Positions 10,366 through 19,853 of a stretch of DNA of 64,000 bases are shown here, in pieces. The first letter of the stretch is position 1, and each line of letters begins with the position of its first letter. The position numbers and the translations under genes were made by a program. The notes beneath the pieces were generated by a model. It was not told where the DNA came from. It saw only the letters and a program-made list of their open reading frames with translations, and ran no database searches. This DNA comes from Aquabacterium sp. GTDB lineage: Bacteria > Pseudomonadota > Gammaproteobacteria > Burkholderiales > Burkholderiaceae_C. Where the stretch lies: assembly GCF_029946005.1 (NCBI RefSeq), contig NZ_JAQSDR010000007.1, forward strand, positions 1 to 64,000, written 5' to 3'.

Positions 10366-10377
10366 GGGGCCGCCACC

Positions 10378-10881
10378 ATGAGCACCACTGCAAGCTTCTC
10401 TCTCAAGAGCTTCGTCTCGAGCTTCTTCCTCGCGGAGATGTTCAAGGGCCTGGCCCTGACGGGCCGCCACTTCCTCAAACCACACATCACGGTGCAGTTT
10501 CCGGAAGAAAAGACGCCCATGTCGCCGCGCTTCCGTGGCCTGCACGCCCTGCGCCGTTACGACAACGGCGAAGAGCGCTGCATCGCCTGCAAGCTGTGCG
10601 AAGCCGTTTGCCCGGCCATGGCCATCACCATCGAGTCCGAAGTGCGTGACGACGGCTCGCGCCGCACCACGCGCTACGACATCGATCTGACCAAGTGCAT
10701 CTTCTGCGGCTTCTGCGAAGAAAGCTGCCCGGTCGATTCGATCGTCGAGACGCACATTTTTGAATACCACGGCGAAAAGCGTGGCGATCTGTACTTCACC
10801 AAGGACATGCTCCTGGCCGTGGGCGACCGCTACGAAAAAGAAATCGCAGCCAGCAAGGAGGCGGACGCGAAGTACCGCTGA
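10378..10881 (+). CDS. nuoI: NADH-quinone oxidoreductase subunit I
   Basis: NuoI is the 23-kDa ferredoxin-type subunit with clusters N6a and N6b, which carry electrons toward NuoB. Two classical [4Fe-4S] motifs are visible, [12 protein letters not shown] and [12 protein letters not shown]. An N-terminal amphipathic helix precedes them and anchors the protein at the membrane. The length (167 aa) is typical. It is 12 nt after nuoH and 12 nt before nuoJ. Confidence 0.98.
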   Translation: MSTTASFSLKSFVSSFFLAEMFKGLALTGRHFLKPHITVQFPEEKTPMSPRFRGLHALRRYDNGEERCIACKLCEAVCPAMAITIESEVRDDGSRRTTRYDIDLTKCIFCGFCEESCPVDSIVETHIFEYHGEKRGDLYFTKDMLLAVGDRYEKEIAASKEADAKYR

Positions 10882-10893
10882 TCCGACAAACAC

Positions 10894-11550
10894 ATGGACA
10901 CCTTAACTGCGCTCTTCTACGTTTTTTCCTTCGTGCTGCTGTATGCGGCCTTTCGCGTGATCACCGCGAAAAGCCCGGTCAGCGCGGCCCTGCACTTGGT
11001 GCTGGCCTTCTTCAGCGCGTCCTGCATCTGGATGCTCTTGCAAGCCGAATTCCTGGCCATTGCGCTGGTGCTCGTCTACGTGGGGGCGGTCATGGTGCTG
11101 TTCCTCTTCGTGGTGATGATGCTGGACATCAACATCGACTCGATCCGCCAAGGCTTTTGGAAGCACTTCCCACTGGCCGGTTTGATCGGTGTGGTCATCG
11201 CGCTGGAAATGGCCTTCGTGCTGACCCGGGGGTTCGATTTGGGCCTGCCCAAGGCTTTCCCGCCTGAAGTGGCCAAGTACCCGAACACCAAGGCGCTGGG
11301 CATTGAGCTCTACACGCACTACCTGTTCCCGGTGCAGATCGCGGCGGTCATCCTGCTGGTGGCCATCATCGCGGCCATCGCCTTGACACTGCGTCGCCGC
11401 AAGGACTCGCATTATCAAAACCCGGCTGAGCAAGTCAAAGCCACCAAGGCCGACCGCTTGCGCATCGTCAAGGTCGATGCCGTGGTTGAAAAGCCTGCTG
11501 CCCCTGTGGACTCCTCCACCCCCGCCAATCCCTCTGGAGGTCAGGCATGA
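10894..11550 (+). CDS. nuoJ: NADH-quinone oxidoreductase subunit J
   Basis: NuoJ is a five-helix membrane subunit of complex I; its third helix makes the pi-bulge seen in structures. The 218-aa product contains the conserved [26 protein letters not shown] region. A C-terminal cytoplasmic tail of about 50 residues, rich in Lys, Ala and Pro, goes beyond the last helix. Its TGA overlaps the nuoK start (ATGA). Confidence 0.97.
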   Translation: MDTLTALFYVFSFVLLYAAFRVITAKSPVSAALHLVLAFFSASCIWMLLQAEFLAIALVLVYVGAVMVLFLFVVMMLDINIDSIRQGFWKHFPLAGLIGVVIALEMAFVLTRGFDLGLPKAFPPEVAKYPNTKALGIELYTHYLFPVQIAAVILLVAIIAAIALTLRRRKDSHYQNPAEQVKATKADRLRIVKVDAVVEKPAAPVDSSTPANPSGGQA

Positions 11551-11858
11551 CCGCTGTGACCCTTGGACACTACCTGTCACTGGGCGCGATCTTGTTCGCC
11601 ATGTCCGTGATCGGCATCTTTTTGAACCGCAAGAACCTGATCGTGCTGCTGATGGCCATCGAGCTGATGCTCCTGGCCGTCAACATGAACTTCGTCGCGT
11701 TCTCCCACTACCTGGGCGACATGGACGGGCAGGTCTTCGTGTTCTTCATCCTGACGGTGGCAGCCGCCGAATCGGCGATTGGCCTGGCCATCCTCGTGGT
11801 GCTGTTCCGCAATCGGCAATCGATCAACGTGGACGAGCTCGACACCCTCAAGGGTTGA
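11547..11858 (+). CDS. nuoK: NADH-quinone oxidoreductase subunit K
   Basis: NuoK is a three-helix membrane subunit related to MrpC antiporter subunits. The 103-aa protein carries the two membrane glutamates of the family, one in [11 protein letters not shown] and one in [11 protein letters not shown], which belong to the central hydrophilic axis. The start ATG overlaps the nuoJ stop by 4 nt, which indicates translational coupling. A GGAGG site lies 8 nt upstream. Confidence 0.98.
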   Translation: MTAVTLGHYLSLGAILFAMSVIGIFLNRKNLIVLLMAIELMLLAVNMNFVAFSHYLGDMDGQVFVFFILTVAAAESAIGLAILVVLFRNRQSINVDELDTLKG

Positions 11859-11885
11859 TCGGCGGGCGTCAGGAGAACCATAACA

Positions 11886-13913
11886 ATGTCAGAGCTCACT
11901 CTCAACAACCTGCTGGTCGTGCCCTTGGCGCCGCTGGTGGGTTCGATCGCGGCCGGCCTGTTCGGCAAGGCCATTGGCCGCCGCGGATCCCACGTGTTGA
12001 CCATCCTGGGTGTGTTGATTGCCTTCATCTTCTCGGCCATGACGCTGCAAGCGGTGGTCCAGGACGGGGCGCATTTCAACCAGACGGTCTATGAATGGAT
12101 GACCCTCGGGTCGCTGAAGATGGAAGTCGGCTTCATGGTCGACGGCCTCACCGCCATGATGATGTGCGTGGTGACCTTCGTCTCGCTGATGGTGCACATT
12201 TACACCATCGGCTACATGGCAGAAGACGACGGTTACCAGCGCTTCTTCAGCTACATCTCGCTGTTCACCTTCTCGATGCTGATGCTCGTGATGAGCAACA
12301 ACCTGCTGCAGCTGTTCTTCGGCTGGGAAGCGGTGGGCCTGGTGTCCTACCTGCTGATCGGGTTCTGGTTCAAAAAGCCCACGGCCACCTTCGCCAACAT
12401 GAAGGCCTTTCTGGTCAACCGGGTGGGCGACTTCGGCTTCATCCTGGGCATTGGCCTGATCGTGGCCTACACCGGCTCGCTCAGCTACACCGAGATCTTC
12501 GCCAAGGGCAGCGACCTGGCCGCGCTGACGCTGCCCAAGACCGACTGGTCGCTGATCACGGTGATCTGCATCTGCCTGTTCATCGGCGCCATGGGCAAGT
12601 CGGCGCAGTTCCCCCTGCACGTCTGGCTGCCTGATTCGATGGAAGGCCCGACCCCCATCTCCGCTCTGATCCACGCCGCCACCATGGTGACGGCGGGCAT
12701 CTTCATGGTGTCACGCATGTCGCCGCTGTTCGAGTTGTCCGATGCCGCGCTGAACTTCATCGTGGTGATCGGTTCGATCACGGCGCTGTTCATGGGGTTT
12801 CTGGGCATCATCCAGAACGACATCAAGCGCGTGGTGGCGTATTCCACGCTGTCGCAACTGGGTTACATGACCGTGGCCCTGGGCGTGTCCGCCTACAACG
12901 TGGCCGTGTTCCACCTGATGACGCATGCCTTCTTCAAGGCGCTGCTGTTCCTCGGCGCGGGTTCAGTCATCATGGGCATGCACCATGATCAGGACATCCG
13001 CAACATGGGCGGCCTGCGCAAGTACATGCCCATCACCTGGATCACGTCCTTGCTGGGCTCGCTGGCCCTGATTGGCACGCCGTTCTTCTCGGGCTTCTAT
13101 TCGAAGGACAGCATCATTGAAGCCGTGCACGCCAGCCATCTGCCAGCGGCAGGCTTTGCCTACTTCGCCGTGATCGCCGGGGTTTTCGTGACCGCCTTCT
13201 ACAGCTTCCGCATGTATTTCCTGGTCTTCCATGGCAAGGAACATTTCCACCACAAGCCTTTCCCGGGCGAGCACGACCATCACGACGACCACGCTGATGC
13301 CCATGGCCACGGTGACCACCATCATGCGCACACACCGCATGAATCACCCTGGGTGGTGACGGTGCCGCTGGTGCTGCTGGCGATTCCCTCGGTCGTGATC
13401 GGCTGGTTCACCATCCAGCCCATGCTGTTTGGCGAGTTCCTCAAGAGTGCGATCTTTGTCGATCTGGAACGCCATCCCGCCATGGAAGAGTTGGCCCACG
13501 AGTTCCACGACGCCACCGCCATGGCCTTGCACGGCCTGAGCACGCTGCCGTTCTGGCTGGCACTGGGCGGTGTGGTCACGGCCTACGTGTTCTACATGGT
13601 CGCGCCGCAGATCCCGGCCTTCTTTGCTCGCGTGCTGCGTCCGCTGATCGTCATCGGCGAGAACAAGTACTACCTCGACTGGTTCAACGAAAACGTGCTG
13701 GCCGCTGGCGCCCGTCTGCTGGGCCGTGGCCTGTGGAAGATCGGCGACGAGACCCTCATCGACGGCTTGGCCGTGAATGGTTCGGCCAAGCTGGTCGGCC
13801 TGATCAGTTCGCTGGTGCGCCTGTTCCAGACCGGTTACCTCTATCACTACGCGCTGGTCATGATCTTGGGGGTGTTCGCCCTCATGACATGGTTCGTGTT
13901 CATGCAACATTGA
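11886..13913 (+). CDS. nuoL: NADH-quinone oxidoreductase subunit L
   Basis: NuoL is the distal antiporter-like proton-pumping subunit with the long lateral helix. The 675-aa protein has the conserved FFGWEAVGLVSYLLIGFW segment (pump Glu) and the KSAQFPLHVWLPDSMEGPTP region. It is longer than the roughly 610 aa of E. coli NuoL. Part of the excess is a histidine-rich loop at residues 449-485, with 15 His in 37 residues, between transmembrane segments. It lies 27 nt after nuoK. Confidence 0.98.
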   Translation: MSELTLNNLLVVPLAPLVGSIAAGLFGKAIGRRGSHVLTILGVLIAFIFSAMTLQAVVQDGAHFNQTVYEWMTLGSLKMEVGFMVDGLTAMMMCVVTFVSLMVHIYTIGYMAEDDGYQRFFSYISLFTFSMLMLVMSNNLLQLFFGWEAVGLVSYLLIGFWFKKPTATFANMKAFLVNRVGDFGFILGIGLIVAYTGSLSYTEIFAKGSDLAALTLPKTDWSLITVICICLFIGAMGKSAQFPLHVWLPDSMEGPTPISALIHAATMVTAGIFMVSRMSPLFELSDAALNFIVVIGSITALFMGFLGIIQNDIKRVVAYSTLSQLGYMTVALGVSAYNVAVFHLMTHAFFKALLFLGAGSVIMGMHHDQDIRNMGGLRKYMPITWITSLLGSLALIGTPFFSGFYSKDSIIEAVHASHLPAAGFAYFAVIAGVFVTAFYSFRMYFLVFHGKEHFHHKPFPGEHDHHDDHADAHGHGDHHHAHTPHESPWVVTVPLVLLAIPSVVIGWFTIQPMLFGEFLKSAIFVDLERHPAMEELAHEFHDATAMALHGLSTLPFWLALGGVVTAYVFYMVAPQIPAFFARVLRPLIVIGENKYYLDWFNENVLAAGARLLGRGLWKIGDETLIDGLAVNGSAKLVGLISSLVRLFQTGYLYHYALVMILGVFALMTWFVFMQH

Positions 13914-13928
13914 GCGCGGGACCAGTTC

Positions 13929-15416
13929 ATGCAAACAATGTCCAATACCCTTTCTCTGGCCATCTGGATTCCGGTGGCGTTCGGGGCTTTGCTGCTGGCC
14001 ATCGGCCGTCAGGAAAACGCCAAGGTCACCCGCTGGATTGCGCTGATCGGCGCCATCGTCGGCTTCCTGGCCACCATCCCGTTGATGGCTCAATTCGACA
14101 ATGGCACAGCGGCCATGCAGTTCGTCGAGAAGTCCGCCTGGATCGAACGCTTCAACGTGTTCTACCACCTGGGCGTTGACGGCATCTCGATGTGGTTCGT
14201 GCCGCTGACGGCGTTCATCACCATCATCGTGGTGCTGGCGGGCTGGCAGGTCATTGAAGACCGTCCCCACCAGTATTACGGCGCCTTCCTGATCCTGTCG
14301 GGCCTGATGATCGGCGTGTTCTCGGCCATCGACGGGCTGCTGTTCTACGTTTTCTTCGAAGCCACGCTGATCCCGATGTACATCATCATCGGCGTGTGGG
14401 GCGGACCGCGCCGGGTCTACGCGGCGTTCAAGTTCTTCCTGTACACGCTGCTCGGCTCGCTGTTGATGCTGATCGCGCTGATCTTCCTGTACTACAAGTC
14501 GGGTGGCAGCTTCGACATCCTGACCTGGCACAAGCTGCCCCTTCCGGCCTTGGCTCAGTCGCTGCTGTTCGGCGCTTTCTTCGCGGCCTTTGCCGTGAAG
14601 GTGCCGATGTGGCCGGTGCACACCTGGTTGCCCGACGCCCACGTCGAGGCGCCCACGGGTGGTTCGGTCGTGCTGGCCGCCATCATGCTGAAGCTGGGTT
14701 GCTACGGCTTCCTGCGCTTCATGCTGCCCATCGTCCCGGATGCCAGCCGTGAGTTCGCCCCTGTGGTGATCACGCTGTCGCTGATCGGCGTGATCTACAT
14801 CGGCCTCGTGGCCATGGTGCAGCAGGACATGAAAAAGCTGGTGGCGTATTCGTCCATCGCGCACATGGGCTTCGTCACCCTGGGTTTCTTCATCTTCAAT
14901 GAGCTGGGCATGTCCGGCGGCCTGGTGCAGATGATTGCCCACGGCTTCGTGTCGGGCGCCATGTTCCTGAGCATCGGCGTGCTGTACGACCGGGTTCACT
15001 CGCGCGAAATCGCCAGCTACGGCGGGGTGGTCAACACCATGCCCAAGTTCGCGGCGTTTGCCTTGCTGTTCTCGATGGCCAATTGCGGCCTGCCGGGCAC
15101 CGCGGGTTTCGTCGGCGAGTGGATGGTGATCCTGGGTGCGGTTCAGTTCGACTTCCTCATCGGCCTGCTGGCCGCCACCGCGCTGATCTTTGGCGCGGCC
15201 TACACGCTGTGGATGTACAAGCGCGTGTACCTGGGCGACATCGCCAATGACGATGTGCGTGGCCTGACCGACCTCAATGCCCGCGAATTCCTGATCATGG
15301 CCATCCTGGCCGTTGCCGTGCTGTGGATGGGCATCCAGCCCAAGCCTTTCACCGATGCGATGCACGTGTCCGTGACCGAGCTGCTCAAGCACGTGGCACA
15401 AAGCAAGCTGAACTGA
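13929..15416 (+). CDS. nuoM: NADH-quinone oxidoreductase subunit M
   Basis: NuoM is the second antiporter-like proton-pumping subunit. The 495-aa protein has about 14 transmembrane segments, the pump glutamate in YVFFEATLIPMYIIIG, and the conserved KVPMWPVHTWLPDAHVEAPT loop. ATG 13929 is used; ATG 13938 (MSNTLSLAIW) is equally possible. It lies 15 nt after nuoL and 14 nt before nuoN. Confidence 0.98.
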   Translation: MQTMSNTLSLAIWIPVAFGALLLAIGRQENAKVTRWIALIGAIVGFLATIPLMAQFDNGTAAMQFVEKSAWIERFNVFYHLGVDGISMWFVPLTAFITIIVVLAGWQVIEDRPHQYYGAFLILSGLMIGVFSAIDGLLFYVFFEATLIPMYIIIGVWGGPRRVYAAFKFFLYTLLGSLLMLIALIFLYYKSGGSFDILTWHKLPLPALAQSLLFGAFFAAFAVKVPMWPVHTWLPDAHVEAPTGGSVVLAAIMLKLGCYGFLRFMLPIVPDASREFAPVVITLSLIGVIYIGLVAMVQQDMKKLVAYSSIAHMGFVTLGFFIFNELGMSGGLVQMIAHGFVSGAMFLSIGVLYDRVHSREIASYGGVVNTMPKFAAFALLFSMANCGLPGTAGFVGEWMVILGAVQFDFLIGLLAATALIFGAAYTLWMYKRVYLGDIANDDVRGLTDLNAREFLIMAILAVAVLWMGIQPKPFTDAMHVSVTELLKHVAQSKLN

Positions 15417-15430
15417 GGCCCGAGAACAAC

Positions 15431-16912
15431 ATGACACAACTGAACTGGCTCGCGGTCGCCCCCGAGATCTTGTTGCTGACCATGGCTTGCGTGATTGCGC
15501 TGGTGGATCTGTTCGTGACCCATCCGCGTCGCTTGCCGACCTACATCCTGACCATGGTGTCGCTGGCCGCCGTGGCGGGCCTGCACCTGGGCGCGCTGGA
15601 CGTCAGCAGTTCCAGCTATGCCATGCAGCGCATGGTGGTGACCGACCCGATGGGGCATTTGCTGAGCTTTTGCGCCACTTTGGCCGTGATGGCCAGCCTG
15701 GTCTATGCGCAGACCTATGCCGGTGCGCGCGACATCCTCAAGGGCGAGTTGTTCACCCTGAGCATGTTCGCTTTGCTGGGCATCTCGATCATGATCATCG
15801 GCAACAACTTCCTGACCATTTACCTGGGTCTGGAGCTGATGTCGCTGTCGTCGTACGCATTGGTGGCCTTGCGCCGTGACCATTCGCAATCGACCGAAGC
15901 CGCCATGAAGTACTTCGTGCTGGGCGCGCTGGCCAGTGGCTTCCTGCTGTACGGCCTGTCGATGATGTACGGCGCCACTGGTTCGCTGGACCTGGGTGAG
16001 GTCTACAAGGCCACGCTGTCGGGCCAGATCAACAAGCAGGTGTTGGTATTCGGTCTGGTGTTCATCGTGTCGGGCCTGGCCTTCAAGCTGGGGGTCGTGC
16101 CTTTCCACATGTGGATCCCCGACGTGTACCAAGGTGCGCCCACCGCTGCCACGCTGATGGTGGCAGGTGCCCCCAAGCTGGCCGCCTTCGCGATCACCAT
16201 CCGACTGTTGGTGGAAGGCCTGATCAACACCGCCACCGACTGGCAGCAGATGCTGATGATCCTCGCCGTGGCTTCGATGGCGCTGGGCAACCTGGCGGCC
16301 ATTGCACAGACCAACCTCAAGCGCATGCTGGCTTACTCCGGCATTGCGCAACTGGGTTTCATGTTGCTGGGCTTCGTGCCCAGCGTGGTGTCGGGCAATA
16401 CCTTGTCATCCAGCAATGGCTATGGCTCGGCCTTGTTCTACGTGCTGACGTATGTGCTGACCACCTTGGGCACCTTCGGCATCATCATGTTCCTGTCGCG
16501 CCCCGGTTTCGAATCCGAGCAGGTCTCTGACCTGGCGGGCCTGAACAAACGCAGCCCCCAGATGGCCGCTGTGATGGCGATCTTCATGTTCTCGTTGGCA
16601 GGCTTGCCGCCCACCGTGGGTTTCTACGCCAAGCTGGCGGTGCTGCAGTCGCTGGTGACCACCAGCTCGGCTTTGCACCTGCAGTTGGCCATTGCTGCCG
16701 TGATGCTCTCGTTGGTGGGCGCTTTTTACTACCTGCGCATCGTCAAGGTCATGTACTTTGACGAGCCCACCGACACCACCCCGGTCACGGCCAGTGGCGA
16801 GGCCCGGGCCTTGCTGTCGGTCAATGCCATCGCGGTGTTGGGCCTGGGCATCCTGCCTGGCGGCTTGATGGCCTTGTGCGCTCGCGCCATCACCCAGTCG
16901 CTGGCGGGCTGA
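15431..16912 (+). CDS. nuoN: NADH-quinone oxidoreductase subunit N
   Basis: NuoN is the third antiporter-like subunit and the last core gene of the operon. The 493-aa protein has the conserved YLGLELMSLSSYALVAL (pump Glu) and the loop GVVPFHMWIPDVYQGAPT. I start at ATG 15431 (MTQLNWLAVAPE), which suits the family; the longer frame extends back into nuoM. The DUF2818 gene follows after 6 nt. Confidence 0.98.
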   Translation: MTQLNWLAVAPEILLLTMACVIALVDLFVTHPRRLPTYILTMVSLAAVAGLHLGALDVSSSSYAMQRMVVTDPMGHLLSFCATLAVMASLVYAQTYAGARDILKGELFTLSMFALLGISIMIIGNNFLTIYLGLELMSLSSYALVALRRDHSQSTEAAMKYFVLGALASGFLLYGLSMMYGATGSLDLGEVYKATLSGQINKQVLVFGLVFIVSGLAFKLGVVPFHMWIPDVYQGAPTAATLMVAGAPKLAAFAITIRLLVEGLINTATDWQQMLMILAVASMALGNLAAIAQTNLKRMLAYSGIAQLGFMLLGFVPSVVSGNTLSSSNGYGSALFYVLTYVLTTLGTFGIIMFLSRPGFESEQVSDLAGLNKRSPQMAAVMAIFMFSLAGLPPTVGFYAKLAVLQSLVTTSSALHLQLAIAAVMLSLVGAFYYLRIVKVMYFDEPTDTTPVTASGEARALLSVNAIAVLGLGILPGGLMALCARAITQSLAG

Positions 16913-16918
16913 TCGAGC

Positions 16919-17233
16919 ATGGGCGGCTTGATCCCGGTGTGGGCGGTGGTCGCCGTGTTGGCAGTGGCCATGCTGGCGGCCAACGCCCCTTTCTTGAATA
17001 ACCGGCTGTTCTTGCTGGGCCCGACGCGCGTGCCCAAGTCACTCTTCGTGCGGCTGCTGGAGTTGCTGGTGTACGCCAGCCTGGTCTTTGGCCTGGGGCG
17101 AGCCCTGGAGGGGCAGTTGGGCCAAGCCAGCCCCCAGCGCTGGGAGTTCTATGCCGTGGGCATGCTGACTTTCCTGACCCTGGCTTTTCCCGGTTTTGTG
17201 TGGCGCTACCTGCGTCGCAATGCGGTGCACTGA
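16919..17233 (+). CDS. DUF2818 family membrane protein
   Basis: The 104-aa protein has three predicted hydrophobic segments (about residues 4-20, 42-60 and 74-94) and a conserved-looking FLNNRLFLLGP loop. It matches what I know as DUF2818, a family found mainly in betaproteobacteria directly downstream of nuoN. That position, 6 nt from nuoN, suggests a role in complex I assembly or stability, but no function is demonstrated by the sequence. A Nudix gene follows after 4 nt. Confidence 0.85.
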   Translation: MGGLIPVWAVVAVLAVAMLAANAPFLNNRLFLLGPTRVPKSLFVRLLELLVYASLVFGLGRALEGQLGQASPQRWEFYAVGMLTFLTLAFPGFVWRYLRRNAVH

Positions 17234-17237
17234 GCTG

Positions 17238-17834
17238 ATGAACCAGCCCACGCCAGCCTTCAACGACGACCACCTGCGCGAAGAAACGATCGAATCGCAC
17301 CAGGTCTACCAAGGTCATTTCATTGACCTGCGCCGTGACCGCGTTCGCTTGCCCAATGGCCGGGAAGCTGGGCGCGAGTACGTGGTGCATCCAGGCGCCG
17401 TGATGATCGTCGCGATCCTGCCCGATGGCGGCCTGGTGATGGAGCGGCAGTACCGCTATCCTGTTCGCCAGACCATGATCGAGTTCCCCGCCGGCAAGCT
17501 GGATGGGGGCGAGGGCGGCTTGGCCTGCGCGCAACGCGAGCTGTGGGAAGAAACCGGCTACCGCGCCAAGCGGTGGGCCAAGGCCGGCATCATGCACCCC
17601 GTGATTGGCTATGCCACCGAGATCATCGAGATCTGGTTCGCCGATGACTTGACGCTGGGTGAGCGCCACCTGGACGACGGCGAGTTCCTGGACGTGTTCA
17701 CGGCCACGGCCGATGAGCTGGACGTGTGGATGCAACAAGGTTTGCTGACCGATGCCAAGACCATCGTCGGGATGATGTGGCTCAAGCAGTGGCTGGCTGG
17801 TGTCTGGCCCTTGGACTGGCAAGAGATCGCCTGA
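17238..17834 (+). CDS. Nudix hydrolase, ADP-ribose pyrophosphatase type
   Basis: The full Nudix box GX5EX7REUXEEXGU is present, starting at GKLDGGE and ending RELWEETGY. The preceding VMERQYRYPVRQTMIEFPAGK stretch resembles NudF/ADP-ribose pyrophosphatases, which convert ADP-ribose to AMP and ribose 5-phosphate. ATG 17238 (MNQPTPAFNDD) is preferred over an upstream ATG within the DUF2818 gene. It sits at the end of the nuo transcript, which may link NAD breakdown products to the NADH dehydrogenase operon. The substrate is inferred. Confidence 0.9.
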   Translation: MNQPTPAFNDDHLREETIESHQVYQGHFIDLRRDRVRLPNGREAGREYVVHPGAVMIVAILPDGGLVMERQYRYPVRQTMIEFPAGKLDGGEGGLACAQRELWEETGYRAKRWAKAGIMHPVIGYATEIIEIWFADDLTLGERHLDDGEFLDVFTATADELDVWMQQGLLTDAKTIVGMMWLKQWLAGVWPLDWQEIA

Positions 17835-17847
17835 CTGACCTTCGCAC

Positions 17848-19344
17848 TCAGGTGCTTGGCCCAGGAAGCTGGTCAACACTGATCAATCGTCCCGGGTTCA
17901 TCAAACCCCCAGGATCCAAGGCCTGCTTGATCGCCTTCATCATGCCCAAGGCAACCGCTGATTTGCGCCGCGCGAGCTCATCGCGCTTGAGCTGGCCAAT
18001 GCCATGCTCGGCCGACAGCGTGCCCCCCAACTGCAAGGCCGTGTCGTAGACCAGGCGGTTGACCTCGGCTTCGTGCTCGGCCAGGAAGGTGGCGCTGGGC
18101 AGGCCGGGCGGACCCTGCACGTTGTAGTGCAGATTGCCATCGCCCAGGTGCCCGAAACAAACGATCTTGCAGCCTGGAAAGGCATGGGCCAATAGAGCCT
18201 GAGTGGTGCGAACGAACTCCGGAATGGCCGAGGTGGGCACCGCGATGTCGTGCTTGACCATGAGCCCTTCCTGGCGTTCGGCCATGGGGATCGCCTCGCG
18301 CAGGGCCCACATGGCGTGGTTCTGCGTGTGGTTCTGAGCGATGGTGGCGTCAAGGACGAGGCCCTGGCTCACGGCCTGGGCTAACAAGGCTTCCAGGGCA
18401 GTGCGGGCCGCCAGATCGGACTCCGCATGAGTGGTGTCGATCAGGACCGTCCACTCGGGAACGGGGCCTGTGATTCCTTCGATGGCGTCGCTCACCAAAG
18501 GTGCCATGGCGCGTGCCTGTTCAGGCAAGTATTGCCGCACCAGGGCGAGGGGCCAGGCGTGCATGACTTCGAAACCGGTCAGGCCCGCATCCAGCCGCGC
18601 GCGCGCGCTTTGCAAAAGCGCCACACAAGCGTCCAAACTGGGGCAGGTCGCCAGCGCCGTCACTTGCCCGACAGGCTGAGGGAACAGGCGCAGCGTGGCG
18701 GCGGTGATGATGCCCAGCGTGCCTTCGCTGCCGATGAACAAATCTCGCAGGTCGTAGCCGCTGTTGTCCTTGCGCAAGGCGGTCAGGCCATCCCAAACTT
18801 CGCCCTGGGCGGTGACGACTTCCAAGCCCAGGCACAGCTCTCGGGCCGTGCCATAACGCAGCACCTGGGTGCCGCCCGCGTTGGTGGCCAGGTTGCCGCC
18901 AACGGTGCAAGAGCCCTCGGCCGCCAGGCTCAAGGGGAAGAGCAGTCCGGCTTGCGAAGCCGCCTCTTGAACCTGGGCCAGCAGGCAACCCGCCTGGACG
19001 GTCATCGACAGGTTGGCGCGGTCCACGGCCACAAGCTGGTTCAGGCGTTGCAGGTTGAGCAGCAACTGGGTGCCGCTGCCATTCGGGATGGATCCGCCGA
19101 CGAGGCTGGTGTTGCCGCCTTGAGGCACCAGGCTGACGCCGTGGCGGGCACACAGCCTGACCACCGCGGCCACTTGCATGGTGTCGCGCGGGCGGGCAAT
19201 GGCCAAGGCCTGGCCCACATAGCGACCCCGCCAGTCGTGCAGGTACGGCGCCAGCACGCCTGTGGCCTCGTTGCCGGGCAGGATCAAGCCGTCGTCGCCC
19301 AGCAACTGGCGCAAGGACTCCAGAAAGACGTGGTTGCTGGACAT
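17848..19344 (-). CDS. FAD-binding oxidoreductase, GlcD / 2-hydroxyacid dehydrogenase family
   Basis: The 498-aa protein has an N-terminal PCMH-type FAD domain with the signature VPQGGNTSLVGGS and the GNLATNAGGTQVLRYG loop at about residues 150-165. The C-terminal FAD-oxidase_C domain ends with the usual GTLSAEHGIGQLKR and DPGGLMNPGR. Relatives include GlcD, D-lactate dehydrogenases and D-2-hydroxyglutarate dehydrogenases. The natural substrate cannot be told from sequence alone. It is 15 nt downstream of the DUF2069 gene and convergent with the Nudix gene. Confidence 0.9.
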   Translation of the reverse strand: MSSNHVFLESLRQLLGDDGLILPGNEATGVLAPYLHDWRGRYVGQALAIARPRDTMQVAAVVRLCARHGVSLVPQGGNTSLVGGSIPNGSGTQLLLNLQRLNQLVAVDRANLSMTVQAGCLLAQVQEAASQAGLLFPLSLAAEGSCTVGGNLATNAGGTQVLRYGTARELCLGLEVVTAQGEVWDGLTALRKDNSGYDLRDLFIGSEGTLGIITAATLRLFPQPVGQVTALATCPSLDACVALLQSARARLDAGLTGFEVMHAWPLALVRQYLPEQARAMAPLVSDAIEGITGPVPEWTVLIDTTHAESDLAARTALEALLAQAVSQGLVLDATIAQNHTQNHAMWALREAIPMAERQEGLMVKHDIAVPTSAIPEFVRTTQALLAHAFPGCKIVCFGHLGDGNLHYNVQGPPGLPSATFLAEHEAEVNRLVYDTALQLGGTLSAEHGIGQLKRDELARRKSAVALGMMKAIKQALDPGGLMNPGRLISVDQLPGPST

Positions 19345-19359
19345 GGGCTGAACGGCGGT

Positions 19360-19791
19360 CTAGGCCGGGGTGGCAGGGGCGGGCTTGCCTGCCTTGAGGC
19401 GCAGGCGCACATAGACCGCGCAGGCGGTGAACAGGCTCAGGCTCAAGGCCACTTCAATGCCTGCCAGGATCTGGCTGAGGCCCGTGTCGCTGGTGGCCCG
19501 CATGGCGCCTTCGGTGAAATACAACCACACCAGCAAGGACAGCCAGCGGAAGGTGTACATGCGGTGCTTGATCAACCCGGTGAGCCCGAAGACCAGTGGC
19601 AAGACCTTCAGGGCCAGCATGCCCGTGCCACCCTTCAGCGGGGCCCATTGCAACTCCCACAGCAAGCCCAGCACGATCAGGCCGACCAGCGAGCCAAACG
19701 CGATCCAGCGCACGTGGTTGATGGCGCGCAGGCGCGAGGCCGGGTGCTGACCCAGTGGGATGACGGGCAAGGGATCGAAGTTGTCAGGCAT
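19360..19791 (-). CDS. DUF2069 family membrane protein
   Basis: A 143-aa protein with four hydrophobic segments and the conserved pairs LLWELQWAPLKGG and KHRMYTFRWLSLLVWLYFTEG that I associate with DUF2069. The family is common in gamma- and betaproteobacteria and has no established function. The start is ATG 19791 (MPDNFDPLP); a TTG lies one codon upstream. It is divergent from the YihY gene with a 62-nt gap and likely heads an operon with the FAD oxidoreductase. Confidence 0.8.
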   Translation of the reverse strand: MPDNFDPLPVIPLGQHPASRLRAINHVRWIAFGSLVGLIVLGLLWELQWAPLKGGTGMLALKVLPLVFGLTGLIKHRMYTFRWLSLLVWLYFTEGAMRATSDTGLSQILAGIEVALSLSLFTACAVYVRLRLKAGKPAPATPA

Positions 19792-19853
19792 CAAAGTGGG
19801 GCAGGTTGGGGGCAGTGGCGTCGTTGGCGCACCATGGCTGGCATCATAGCCAG

